A stretch of 64,000 bases of DNA from Ottowia sp. oral taxon 894 (GTDB lineage: Bacteria > Pseudomonadota > Gammaproteobacteria > Burkholderiales > Burkholderiaceae_C): positions 1,550,001 to 1,614,000 of the forward strand of contig NZ_CP012073.1 in NCBI RefSeq assembly GCF_001262075.1, in the 5' to 3' direction. Below are positions 55,756-64,000 of the stretch, one piece after another. Each line of letters starts with the position of its first letter. Positions within the stretch are counted from its first letter, which is position 1. Position numbers and translations under genes: made by a program. The notes below the pieces were generated by a model that searched no databases, had not been told where the DNA came from, and was given only the letters and a program-made list of their open reading frames with translations.

Positions 55756-58204
55756 AGCGTGTAAAGCGGCTGGGAGCCACGGTTTCGTCGCGCAAGGTCT
55801 GGTAGCCAGGTATGTTGTTGCGCAGGGTTTGCAGCGGGTTGTTGTTGCCGATGCGCGCCAGCCCGGTGAATTCGAGCTGGAACATCAGGCTCTTGGTGGC
55901 CGATGTGGTGTTGGTTTGCAGGCGGCTCATGACCACGCGGCCTATCCAGCAGCCGGCGGCGTACTCCACGCCGAGCACGGCATCGACCAGCTTGCGGTCG
56001 GGCACGCTGTAGTTCATGCGGCCCACGCCGTACCAGCGGCCCGTGTTGCAGCCGCTGGCGGCGCTGGTCTGGCCGCGCCAGCTTTCGTGCTGCCAGATGC
56101 GGTCCAGCGGCCATTGCCAGCCCAGGTCGATTTGCTGGGAGCCGAGATCGCGCTCGCGCCGCCAGGCCACGTTGACGGTGCGGTATTCGCCAGGCGTGTA
56201 GCGGGCCGAGACGGTGGTGCGGGTGGATTCGTGCTTGTCGAGGTTGTATTGCGCCACGGCGTCAAAAATCCAGCGCGCGCCGCCATCGGTCTGCCAGCGG
56301 GTGCTGGCGCCCAGCATCACGTCAGACAGGCCCTTGTTGGTGCCCGTGCCGTGGGGCAGGGTAACGCGCTGAGGCGCGAAGCGGTAGCGCTGCGCCACGG
56401 CCAGGCGCACGGTTTCGGCGCCGCTGTCAGCGGCCAGCAGGCGGCTGGTCAGGCCAAAGGTGACGAGGTTGTTGTCCACCACGCGGTCATGGCCCGCAAA
56501 GGCGTTGGCGGCCCAGATGGTGGCGAAGTTGAAGTCGTACAGACCCGAGTCGTAATTGGGCAGATGGCTCTGGTCGCGAAACGGGGTGTAGACGTACATC
56601 AGCCTCGGCTCCAGCGTCTGGCGGAAGGCGCGGCCAAAGTAGCTGGCGCGGCGCTCGAAGATGAGGCCGCCGTCCAGGCTGGCGGTGGGCAGCGCCCGGC
56701 TGGCGCTGCGGCGGCCATTGCCCAGCTCGCCGTCAAACTGGTAGTTGGTGGCGTGCACTTGCAGCCGGGGGGTGAAAAAGCCCCAGGCCGCCGTCCAGGG
56801 CCGGGCCGCCTGCGCGTGAATGTAGGCGCGGCTGGCATTGGGCTGGCCGGTGAGATGGGCCAGCGCGCGAAAGCGGGTGAAGTCGGCTTCTACGGAATAG
56901 TCCAGCGCCCCGGCGTCGCTGGTGCGCGCCCAGCGGGCGGCCAGCTGCGGCAGGCGGTCGTAAGGGGGGACGATGGGCGAGTCGGCGTCTTGCAGCGTCT
57001 GCCACTTCAGGGCGCGGGCGGTGAGCGAAAAATGGCCGCGCGACCAGCTCAGCCCCCCGTCGGTGGCCAGCAGGCGCGTGGAAAGCGACACGCCACGGTG
57101 CGTGAAGTCGCGCCAGAAATCGTTGTCGCTTACGCGGTTGATGTTCATGTACAGCCCGATAGGCCCGCCTGCGGCCAATGGCGCGCGCAGCGTGCCACTG
57201 TGGCGCGTGAACAGGCCCCAGCGCGTGCGGCCGCGCAGGCGGTCATTGGGCAGCACATTGGCATTGATTTCGCCCGCGTAGTCGCTTTCCAGGTAGCGGA
57301 ACTGCCCGGCCAAATCCAGCCCGCGCTTGCTCATCAGCGCGGGGGTGACGGTGGCGTCACGGTTGGGGGCGATGTTCCAGTAGTAGGGAACCATCAGGTT
57401 CAGGCCCGACGTGCTGTCCAGCCCCACGGTGGGCGGCAGCCAGCCTGATTTGCGCTGGCTGCCCAGCGCGAAGCTCATGGAAGGCAGCGGCAGCAGCGGC
57501 ACGCCCTTGAAGCGCAGCACCGCGCCTTTTGCGTGGCCCATCTCTTCTTCCTGGTCGATCTCCAGCACGTCAGCGCGCAGCAGCCAGTCGGGCGCCCAAT
57601 CGGGGCCGCCGCGCTGGCAGGTGGTGTAGTCGCCCTGCTGCACGGTGAAGCGGTCCTGATCCAGAAAGTCCAGCCGCGCCGCCTGCCCGTGCGCGCCCGT
57701 GGCCAGCAGCTCGTAGCCTGGCTCCAGAACATGGCCCTCAAAAGCCTCCACTTGCATCTGCCCTTCGCTGCCTGTGTAGCGGTCGCCCGCGCGGTTGATG
57801 CGCAAATGGCCCCGGGCGCGGGCGGTGTCGCTCACCTGGTCGTATTCCAGCCAGTCGGCCTTGATCGTCAGGCCCGGGCGGCGCAGTTCGGCGTTGCCCT
57901 GCAAAGTCACGCGCTGGCGGCTTTGCCCTGTGAACGCATCAGCGCGCACCGCCACGGGCAGCGCCGCGCCGCTGGGCGGCAGGGCTTCGCGCAATTGCGG
58001 CGTGGCGCGCAAGGCCAGCGGCGCGCTGCTTTTAGAGCCTTGCGCAGCCGCCGCCGCACAGAAAAAAGCGGCGCAAGCCAGCGGCGCAAGGCGTGAAGCG
58101 GCATGAAGAAAAGAAGGAAGGGGCGCTTTCGGCACGGCGGGGGCAGGAAAAAGCCGCCCGGGGCGGGCAGCGCAGCGTTCGTAGAATGAATTTGAATTAT
58201 CCAT
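55748..58204 (-). CDS. lptD: LPS-assembly outer-membrane protein LptD
   Basis: An 818-aa outer-membrane barrel that inserts LPS with LptE. A signal sequence lies in the first about 55 residues, followed by a periplasmic beta-jellyroll (OstA) domain about residues 85-215 (VTLQGNAELRRPGLTIKAD). The C-terminal barrel ends in ...RFTRYD. Cys in DYTTCQRG and in SGCNTG and AAGCWIG can form the disulfides that gate function. The ATG at 58202-58204 with AAAGGG upstream is preferred over GTG 58208-58210. Confidence 0.95.
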   Translation of the reverse strand: MDNSNSFYERCAARPGRLFPAPAVPKAPLPSFLHAASRLAPLACAAFFCAAAAAQGSKSSAPLALRATPQLREALPPSGAALPVAVRADAFTGQSRQRVTLQGNAELRRPGLTIKADWLEYDQVSDTARARGHLRINRAGDRYTGSEGQMQVEAFEGHVLEPGYELLATGAHGQAARLDFLDQDRFTVQQGDYTTCQRGGPDWAPDWLLRADVLEIDQEEEMGHAKGAVLRFKGVPLLPLPSMSFALGSQRKSGWLPPTVGLDSTSGLNLMVPYYWNIAPNRDATVTPALMSKRGLDLAGQFRYLESDYAGEINANVLPNDRLRGRTRWGLFTRHSGTLRAPLAAGGPIGLYMNINRVSDNDFWRDFTHRGVSLSTRLLATDGGLSWSRGHFSLTARALKWQTLQDADSPIVPPYDRLPQLAARWARTSDAGALDYSVEADFTRFRALAHLTGQPNASRAYIHAQAARPWTAAWGFFTPRLQVHATNYQFDGELGNGRRSASRALPTASLDGGLIFERRASYFGRAFRQTLEPRLMYVYTPFRDQSHLPNYDSGLYDFNFATIWAANAFAGHDRVVDNNLVTFGLTSRLLAADSGAETVRLAVAQRYRFAPQRVTLPHGTGTNKGLSDVMLGASTRWQTDGGARWIFDAVAQYNLDKHESTRTTVSARYTPGEYRTVNVAWRRERDLGSQQIDLGWQWPLDRIWQHESWRGQTSAASGCNTGRWYGVGRMNYSVPDRKLVDAVLGVEYAAGCWIGRVVMSRLQTNTTSATKSLMFQLEFTGLARIGNNNPLQTLRNNIPGYQTLRDETVAPSRFTRYD

Positions 58205-58379
58205 GAGCACCCTTTGGGCGCCTCTTTGGCCTGCTTTTGCCCTTCACTCTTTCCGGCCGCCAGCCGGTTTTCCGGCTTGCCTTTCACGGCGCTTTTTCAC
58301 CGTTTCGCACCTTTTCAACGCTGTCACGCGGCCGCCCCGCTTTCTCCTTTTTTCTTTCTTTTCTTGCACCGTCCGCTCC

Positions 58380-59480
58380 ATGACTGCCGATTCCGTTTCT
58401 CCGCCCGCCGTTGCGTGGTCTGACGCCATCCGCCATGCCGCTTTTGACGCTTGGCTGGCCCGCGTGGCCCCGGCCTACGGCCTGTTGCCTGCCAGCGTGC
58501 GCCCGGCCTCGGCGGACGCGAGCTTTCGCCGCTACCTGCGCGTGGATGCGGCAGGCGGCGGCTCTTTCATCGTGATGGACGCGCCGCCCGCGCACGAAAA
58601 CTGCGCTCCCTTCGTGCACGTGGCCGCGCTCATGCAGGCGGCGGGCCTGCACGTGCCCCGCGTGCTGGACTGGGCGCAGGAAGACGGCTTCATGCTGCTG
58701 ACTGACCTGGGCGCGCAAACCATGCTTCAGACGCTGGATGCCACCCCGCCCGAAACCCGCGTGGACGCCGCCCGCCCGCTGTTCATGGCCGCCGTTGAAA
58801 GCCTCATCCGCTGGCAGGCCGCCAGCCGCCCCGGCGCGCTGCCGCCGTATGACGCGGCTTTGCTGCGGCGCGAGCTGGAACTCTTTCCCGAGTGGTATCT
58901 GGCCCGGCACAAGGGCATGGCCGTGGATACCGCAATGCGCCAGACGCTGGATGGCGTTTTCAGCCTCATCACCGCCCGCAACCTTGCAGCACCGCAAGTC
59001 TTTGTGCACCGTGACTACATGCCCCGCAACCTCATGCTCCCCGCGCAGGCCGGCGGCCCGCTGGGCGTGCTGGACTTTCAGGATGCCGTCTGCGGCCCGG
59101 TCACCTATGACATCGCCAGCCTCATGCGCGATGCTTTCATGAGCTGGGACGAGGAATTCGTGCTCGACATCACCATCCGCTACTGGGAGCAGGCGCGCAA
59201 GGCCGGCCTGATGGACTTTGAAGACTGGCATGCCGACTTCGCCAGCTTCTGGCGCGCCGTGGAGTGGATGGGTTTGCAGCGCCATCTGAAAGTGGCTGGC
59301 ATCTTCGCGCGCCTCACCTTGCGCGACGGCAAGCCCCAATACCTGGCCGACGCCCCGCGCTTTCTGGCCTACATCCGCCACACCGCTGGCCGCTACGCTG
59401 AACTGACTCCGCTGCTGCGCCTGCTTGATCAGGTGGAAGGCGCGCCCGCCGCCACCGGCTGGGCCTTTGGCCGCATGTGA
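58380..59480 (+). CDS. amgK: AmgK-like aminoglycoside-phosphotransferase-fold sugar kinase
   Basis: A 366-aa APH-fold kinase. The catalytic loop is HRDYMPRNLML and the metal site is LDFQDAVCGPVTYD. Similar proteins (AmgK) phosphorylate MurNAc/GlcNAc at C1 in cell-wall recycling and are encoded divergently from lptD-surA with murU next. Here the lptD-divergent position is kept but murU does not follow. ATG 58380 starts MTADSVSPP; the longer frame is unlike the family. Confidence 0.85.
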   Translation: MTADSVSPPAVAWSDAIRHAAFDAWLARVAPAYGLLPASVRPASADASFRRYLRVDAAGGGSFIVMDAPPAHENCAPFVHVAALMQAAGLHVPRVLDWAQEDGFMLLTDLGAQTMLQTLDATPPETRVDAARPLFMAAVESLIRWQAASRPGALPPYDAALLRRELELFPEWYLARHKGMAVDTAMRQTLDGVFSLITARNLAAPQVFVHRDYMPRNLMLPAQAGGPLGVLDFQDAVCGPVTYDIASLMRDAFMSWDEEFVLDITIRYWEQARKAGLMDFEDWHADFASFWRAVEWMGLQRHLKVAGIFARLTLRDGKPQYLADAPRFLAYIRHTAGRYAELTPLLRLLDQVEGAPAATGWAFGRM

Positions 59481-59732
59481 AAACTTTGTTCACGGCGCGC
59501 CGGTAAGCGCTGAAAAGCGGGCGTGGGCGACAAGGCGCAAGCGCGGCTGACGGATAACACACTCGCCCATCTAGCAGCTGCGCCACATTGGCGCGCATGG
59601 CCTGCCATGCCAGACCGCTTGATTGAAGGGATGAGCCAACTTTGCCGGCGGGGCTTTGTGTTTGAGGGCGATTTCTGAGCGCGTTGCAGCAAGAAACGCC
59701 GCCTTGCATGCCTTTGCGCACAATCGCGCCCC

Positions 59733-60887
59733 ATGCCTCAAACAATCCATTTCAGCGCCTGGCTGATGATGCTGGCGCTGGCCGCGTGGCTGGCTGGCTG
59801 TGCCAGCGTCCCTCATCCTGATGAAAGCGAGCTGGCGCCGCCGTTGCCGCCTATGGCGTATGACCCTGCGGATTCAGCCCCGCTGCCGCCGCCCATGATT
59901 CGCGCGCGCAGCCGCTGGACGCCGGTGCGCTGGGCCGAGCTGCCCGGCTTTGAGCAAGACGATACCAATCAAGCCTGGTTTGCATGGCTGCAAAGCTGCG
60001 AGCGCCCTGGCCCAGTTTTTGCGCCGCTGTGCGATGAAGTGCGCCGCCTGACACTGGCGACGCCGCAGGAGCAGCAGCAATGGATGCGCGCGCGGCTGCG
60101 GCCCTATCGCGTGGAGGCGCTTGCCAGTGCGAGCAGTGAGGGTCTGCTGACGAGCTACTTTGAGCCGGTGGTGCGAGCTTCGCGCGTGCAGCGCCCGGGT
60201 TTTGCCGTGCCGCTGCATCGCCCGCCGCCAGGCGTGAGCGCGCGCGGGCCGTGGTATTCGCGCCAGCAGATGGAGCAGCTGCCGCAGGCGCGCGCGGCGC
60301 TGGCCGGGCAGGAGCTGATGTGGCTGGCCGATCCGGTGGATGCGCTGATGCTGCAAATACAAGGATCGGGCCGGGCCGTGGTGAGCGAGCCGGATGGCAG
60401 CCAGCGGCTGGTGCGGCTGGCCTACGCTGCCACGAACGGTCATCCTTACAAGAGCGTGGGCCGCTGGTTGCTGGACCAAGGAGCGGTGTCAGACGCGACC
60501 TGGCCGGGCATCAAGGCATGGGCGGCGCGGAACCCGCATCGCCAGCAGGAGATGCTGTGGAGCAATCCGCGCGTGACTTTTTTTCGCGAGGAAGCCATGA
60601 GCGAGCTGGATGCGAACTTTGGTCCGCGCGGCGCGCAAGGCGTGCCGCTGACGCCGGGGCGCTCCATCGCCGTGGATCCGCAAAGTATTCCTTATGGCAC
60701 GCCCGTGTGGATTTCCAGTTCGGGGCCGCAGGCGCAGCTCAACCGGCTGGTGCTGGCGCAAGACACGGGCAGCGCCATTACGGGCGCGGTTCGGGCCGAC
60801 TACTTTGCAGGCTGGGGCGAGGAAGCGGGCGCATTGGCCGGACGGCTGAAGCAGCCGCTGCGCATGTGGGCGCTTTGGCCCCGGTGA
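59733..60887 (+). CDS. mltA: Membrane-bound lytic murein transglycosylase A (MltA)
   Basis: A 384-aa lipoprotein: signal peptide with lipobox LAGC (Cys23). The MltA domain includes SEGLLTSYFEPVV and the barrel MWLADPVDALMLQIQGSGR. A C-terminal 3D domain has SIAVDPQSIPYGTPVWI and the Asp-rich LVLAQDTGSAITGAVRADYF. It cleaves peptidoglycan glycans to 1,6-anhydro products. A small lipoprotein gene follows after 26 bp. The 252-bp gap before it shows nothing recognisable. Confidence 0.95.
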   Translation: MPQTIHFSAWLMMLALAAWLAGCASVPHPDESELAPPLPPMAYDPADSAPLPPPMIRARSRWTPVRWAELPGFEQDDTNQAWFAWLQSCERPGPVFAPLCDEVRRLTLATPQEQQQWMRARLRPYRVEALASASSEGLLTSYFEPVVRASRVQRPGFAVPLHRPPPGVSARGPWYSRQQMEQLPQARAALAGQELMWLADPVDALMLQIQGSGRAVVSEPDGSQRLVRLAYAATNGHPYKSVGRWLLDQGAVSDATWPGIKAWAARNPHRQQEMLWSNPRVTFFREEAMSELDANFGPRGAQGVPLTPGRSIAVDPQSIPYGTPVWISSSGPQAQLNRLVLAQDTGSAITGAVRADYFAGWGEEAGALAGRLKQPLRMWALWPR

Positions 60888-60913
60888 AGCGGGGTTGCGG
60901 ATCAGATTAAAAA

Positions 60914-61369
60914 ATGCCGCAAGTCCCCGTCAATACAGCCCGTGCAGCTATGGTTCTGATAGCGGTTGCGCTGCCAGGATGTGCCGCCATGCTCGATGCA
61001 CCGCGTTTGCGCTACCACTGTCCGTACGAGCTGCAATTTGAGGCCCGCCTGTATCAGGACATGGCCATTGTGGAGGGGCTGCGCGGCTTTGTCGTGCTGG
61101 AGCGCCAGGCCGGTGCGGATGCCGATGGCGGCGCGCTGCAGTATGCCGATGAAACGCTACGGGCCGAATTCGGCCTGGGGTTGCACAAACGCTTGGTGGC
61201 GCTGCATTACACAGGCATTCCCGCTCCCGTTTTCTGCGAACGCGACGAAACCCAAAACAGCCCGGTCGCTGCGATGGCCCGCCCCGGCCCGCGTCCGCAG
61301 CCGCTGATTGATCCCGATGCGCCCGTGCAAACCAATCTGCGCCTGGGTGACGGTCCTTGGCCTAACTAA
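60914..61369 (+). CDS. Small putative lipoprotein, possibly MliC-like
   Basis: A 151-aa protein. A hydrophobic N-terminus (AAMVLIAVALPGC) gives a possible lipobox ALPGC (Cys23). The core has a Y-x-C (RYHCPYELQF), then GALQYADETLRAEFGLGLHK, and a second Cys in FCERD. This spacing weakly resembles MliC/PliC lysozyme inhibitors, whose neighbourhood with a lytic transglycosylase would make sense, but similarity is marginal. A short palindrome (GCTATGGTTCTGATAGC) lies within the signal-peptide codons. Confidence 0.55.
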   Translation: MPQVPVNTARAAMVLIAVALPGCAAMLDAPRLRYHCPYELQFEARLYQDMAIVEGLRGFVVLERQAGADADGGALQYADETLRAEFGLGLHKRLVALHYTGIPAPVFCERDETQNSPVAAMARPGPRPQPLIDPDAPVQTNLRLGDGPWPN

Positions 61370-61448
61370 AAGAAAGAAGCAGAAGCGCGCCCCATCTGCT
61401 GCTTTGAATAAGGGTTCAAAAGGAGGCGGAAGGGCAAAAGATTGTCCA

Positions 61449-61454
61449 TATAAT
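61449..61454 (+). promoter_or_regulatory. Candidate -10 of the atp operon
   Basis: Consensus TATAAT in an AT-rich patch 38 bp before atpI. The -35 region (about 61426-61431) is poor. Confidence 0.4.
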
Positions 61455-61491
61455 TGCAAAAGTTTGCGAAAACCTTGAAGGAGACGTTGAG

Positions 61492-62007
61492 ATGGCTGAA
61501 TGTGCCGCGCAGGCGTCGTCTGAAGTGGAATTCGCAAGTTTTCCTGATGAGGATGGAGTCGAGACAACACCGCCCCCATTGACTGCCCAGCAGGCGCAGC
61601 AATGGCGCAAGAACCATCGGTCTCTGTCGCTGACAGGCACGCTGCTGATGCAGATGACTGTCGGCGCGTTTGTGAGCTTGTTGGTCTGGGCGCTGACGCA
61701 ATCGCGCAGTGCGGCTGGATCAGTCGCATACGGCAGTGCGGCGGTAGTGTTGCCAGCAGCGCTGTTCGCCTTTGGCACAACGGGCCTGTGGCGGCCGCAG
61801 ACCCCGCTGGCGGGCGTGTCGCTTCTTCGTCTTTTTGTCTGGGAAGGTGCCAAGATTGCGCTAACGGTAGCCATGTTGTGCATGGCGCCCCGGCTGCTGG
61901 GATCGCAACTTGACTGGCTGGCGTTGCTGGCTGGTTTCGTGCTGGTGATCAAGTCGTATTGGCTATCTCTTTGGTGGCAGTCGGCGCGCCGGAAAGCGAT
62001 GTCTTAA
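61492..62007 (+). CDS. atpI: ATP synthase subunit I (AtpI)
   Basis: A 171-aa membrane protein with four hydrophobic segments, helping assemble the c-ring. An N-terminal soluble tail of about 45 residues precedes TM1 (LLMQMTVGAFVSLLVWAL). AAGGAG lies 8-9 nt before ATG 61492. It is placed at the head of the atp operon as usual. Confidence 0.9.
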   Translation: MAECAAQASSEVEFASFPDEDGVETTPPPLTAQQAQQWRKNHRSLSLTGTLLMQMTVGAFVSLLVWALTQSRSAAGSVAYGSAAVVLPAALFAFGTTGLWRPQTPLAGVSLLRLFVWEGAKIALTVAMLCMAPRLLGSQLDWLALLAGFVLVIKSYWLSLWWQSARRKAMS

Positions 62008-62042
62008 AGGACATGAGAAAACAAGGTTTGTGACGAATCAAC

Positions 62043-63229
<1,187 letters not shown>

Positions 63230-63265
63230 CCGGTTCTCCCTTTCCGGGATGAAAGGAGTTGAACC

Positions 63266-63736
63266 GTGAATATCAACGCGACCCTGTTTCTGCAGGCCGT
63301 TGTTTTTGCGATCCTGGTTTGGTTCACGATGAAGTTCGTGTGGCCGCCGATCACAAAAGCGCTGGACGAACGTGCCCAGAAAATTGCCGACGGACTGGCC
63401 GCTGCCGATAAGGCAAAAACCGAGTTGGCTGCCGCCAATCAACGTGTCGAGAAAGAGCTGGCTGCCTCGCGCAATGAAACGACGCAACGCTTGGCAGATG
63501 CCGATCGCCGGGCGCAAACCATCATAGAAGAGGCCAAAGCCAGGGCGGCAGAAGAAAGCAACAAAATCCTGGCTGCCGCCAAAGCTGAAGCCGAGCAACA
63601 GGCCGTCCGTGTGCGCGAGGCTTTGCGGGAAGATGTGGCCGCATTGGCAGTCAAGGGGGCGGAGCAAATCCTGCGCAAAGAGGTGAATGCCAGCGTTCAT
63701 GCGGATTTGTTGAATCGCCTGAAGGCTGAGCTGTGA
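63266..63736 (+). CDS. atpF: ATP synthase subunit b
   Basis: A 156-aa peripheral-stalk subunit, the same length as in E. coli. An N-terminal membrane helix ([23 protein letters not shown]) is followed by a long Ala/Glu/Lys coiled coil. Starts with GTG at 63266; AAAGGAG is 7 nt upstream. Confidence 0.97.
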   Translation: MNINATLFLQAVVFAILVWFTMKFVWPPITKALDERAQKIADGLAAADKAKTELAAANQRVEKELAASRNETTQRLADADRRAQTIIEEAKARAAEESNKILAAAKAEAEQQAVRVREALREDVAALAVKGAEQILRKEVNASVHADLLNRLKAEL

Positions 63737-63757
63737 TCTGAAAAGCGAGGAGTGCTC

Positions 63758-64000
63758 ATGGCTGAACTAGCCACTATTGCGCGTCCGTATGCGGAAGCGT
63801 TGTTTCAGGCGGAGCGGTCAGATTTATCTGCGGCTCAGGAGTGGCTTGATGCATTGGCTGCCGTTGCAGCTGATGGTCAGCTGCTTGAGTTCGCAGCTGA
63901 TCCGCGTGTCGATGCGCGGCAGGTTTTTCAGCTTGTGTCGGGGTTGCTTCCCAAAGCCTTGCCTGAGCGCGGAGCAAATTTTCTGCGCGTAGTCATTGAC
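63758..64000 (+). CDS. atpH: ATP synthase subunit delta, cut by the window end
   Basis: The first 81 codons are visible: MAELATIARPYAEALFQAER, then the helical N-domain to FLRVVID. This is the delta (OSCP) subunit joining F1 to the stalk. The 5' end is intact, with GCGAGGAG upstream; truncation is only the window edge. Confidence 0.95.
   Translation, partial: MAELATIARPYAEALFQAERSDLSAAQEWLDALAAVAADGQLLEFAADPRVDARQVFQLVSGLLPKALPERGANFLRVVID

Noticed and set aside
55262-57448. 728-aa forward frame opposite surA and lptD
   Set aside because: Antisense to two well-supported genes, low-complexity composition.

Overview
The window is a high-GC, gene-dense bacterial chromosome segment. The proteins look betaproteobacterial, most likely order Burkholderiales and probably the Comamonadaceae: proteobacterial-type GshA, a long-form two-half QueF, an atpIBEFH operon head, an lptD-surA pair with amgK divergent from it, and intergenic repeats of the kind common in that family. 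Genus cannot be decided from the sequence alone. There is no plasmid, prophage or CRISPR. The content is mostly core metabolism and envelope biogenesis with a few accessory patches.

Layout. 1-3.3 kb: 3'-truncated cbpA (DnaJ class), an EamA transporter and lplT. 3.4-6.5 kb: zinc importer znuCBA with a small membrane ORF and a candidate Zur operator. 6.7-9.7 kb: Nit1-type amidase overlapping a FixL-like sensor kinase that has no visible partner regulator. 9.9-14.5 kb: clpA, clpS, a cold-shock protein, thyA-folA. 14.7-18.4 kb: an insertion-sequence scrap, yaaA, queF and a fused Nudix/metallo-beta-lactamase protein. 18.4-21.2 kb: a gene-poor stretch with a MITE-like element, an amidase and a second scrap of the same IS type. 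21.2-25.4 kb: ppx, tehB, uup. 25.4-27.6 kb: a lower-GC type IV pilin island (sigma-54 promoter, two tandem pilins, a TfpZ-like accessory protein). 27.7-30 kb: feoA-feoB-small Cys-rich protein. 30-36.3 kb: miaB, an exported hypothetical, a CAT-anticodon tRNA, enoyl-CoA hydratase, a lipoprotein, a phosphatase and a D-threonine-aldolase-like enzyme. 36.6-40.2 kb: a PhoPQ-like two-component system with three small PepSY proteins and a rich divergent regulatory region. 40.4-52.4 kb: proA, gshA, an uncharacterised ABC operon, aroE, a methyltransferase, pyrC, hemB, rplU-rpmA-obg. 52.7-60.9 kb: purK, surA-lptD, amgK, mltA. 61.4-64 kb: atpI-B-E-F-H (atpH cut by the window edge).

The most striking non-coding signal is a dispersed ~90-bp intergenic repeat, 17 copies in 64 kb in both orientations, with AGGAGC-type direct repeats at both ends. 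Some copies are embedded in larger modules; one lies inside a 351-bp element with 16-bp terminal inverted repeats. The end of that element coincides with the stop codons of two genes. The best candidates for unusual biology are this repeat system, the PhoP-like regulon with 11-bp-phased half-sites, the ABC operon with a predicted beta-solenoid partner, the Nudix-MBL fusion and the pilin island.

All calls rest on reading the sequence and on general knowledge of protein families; no database search was run.
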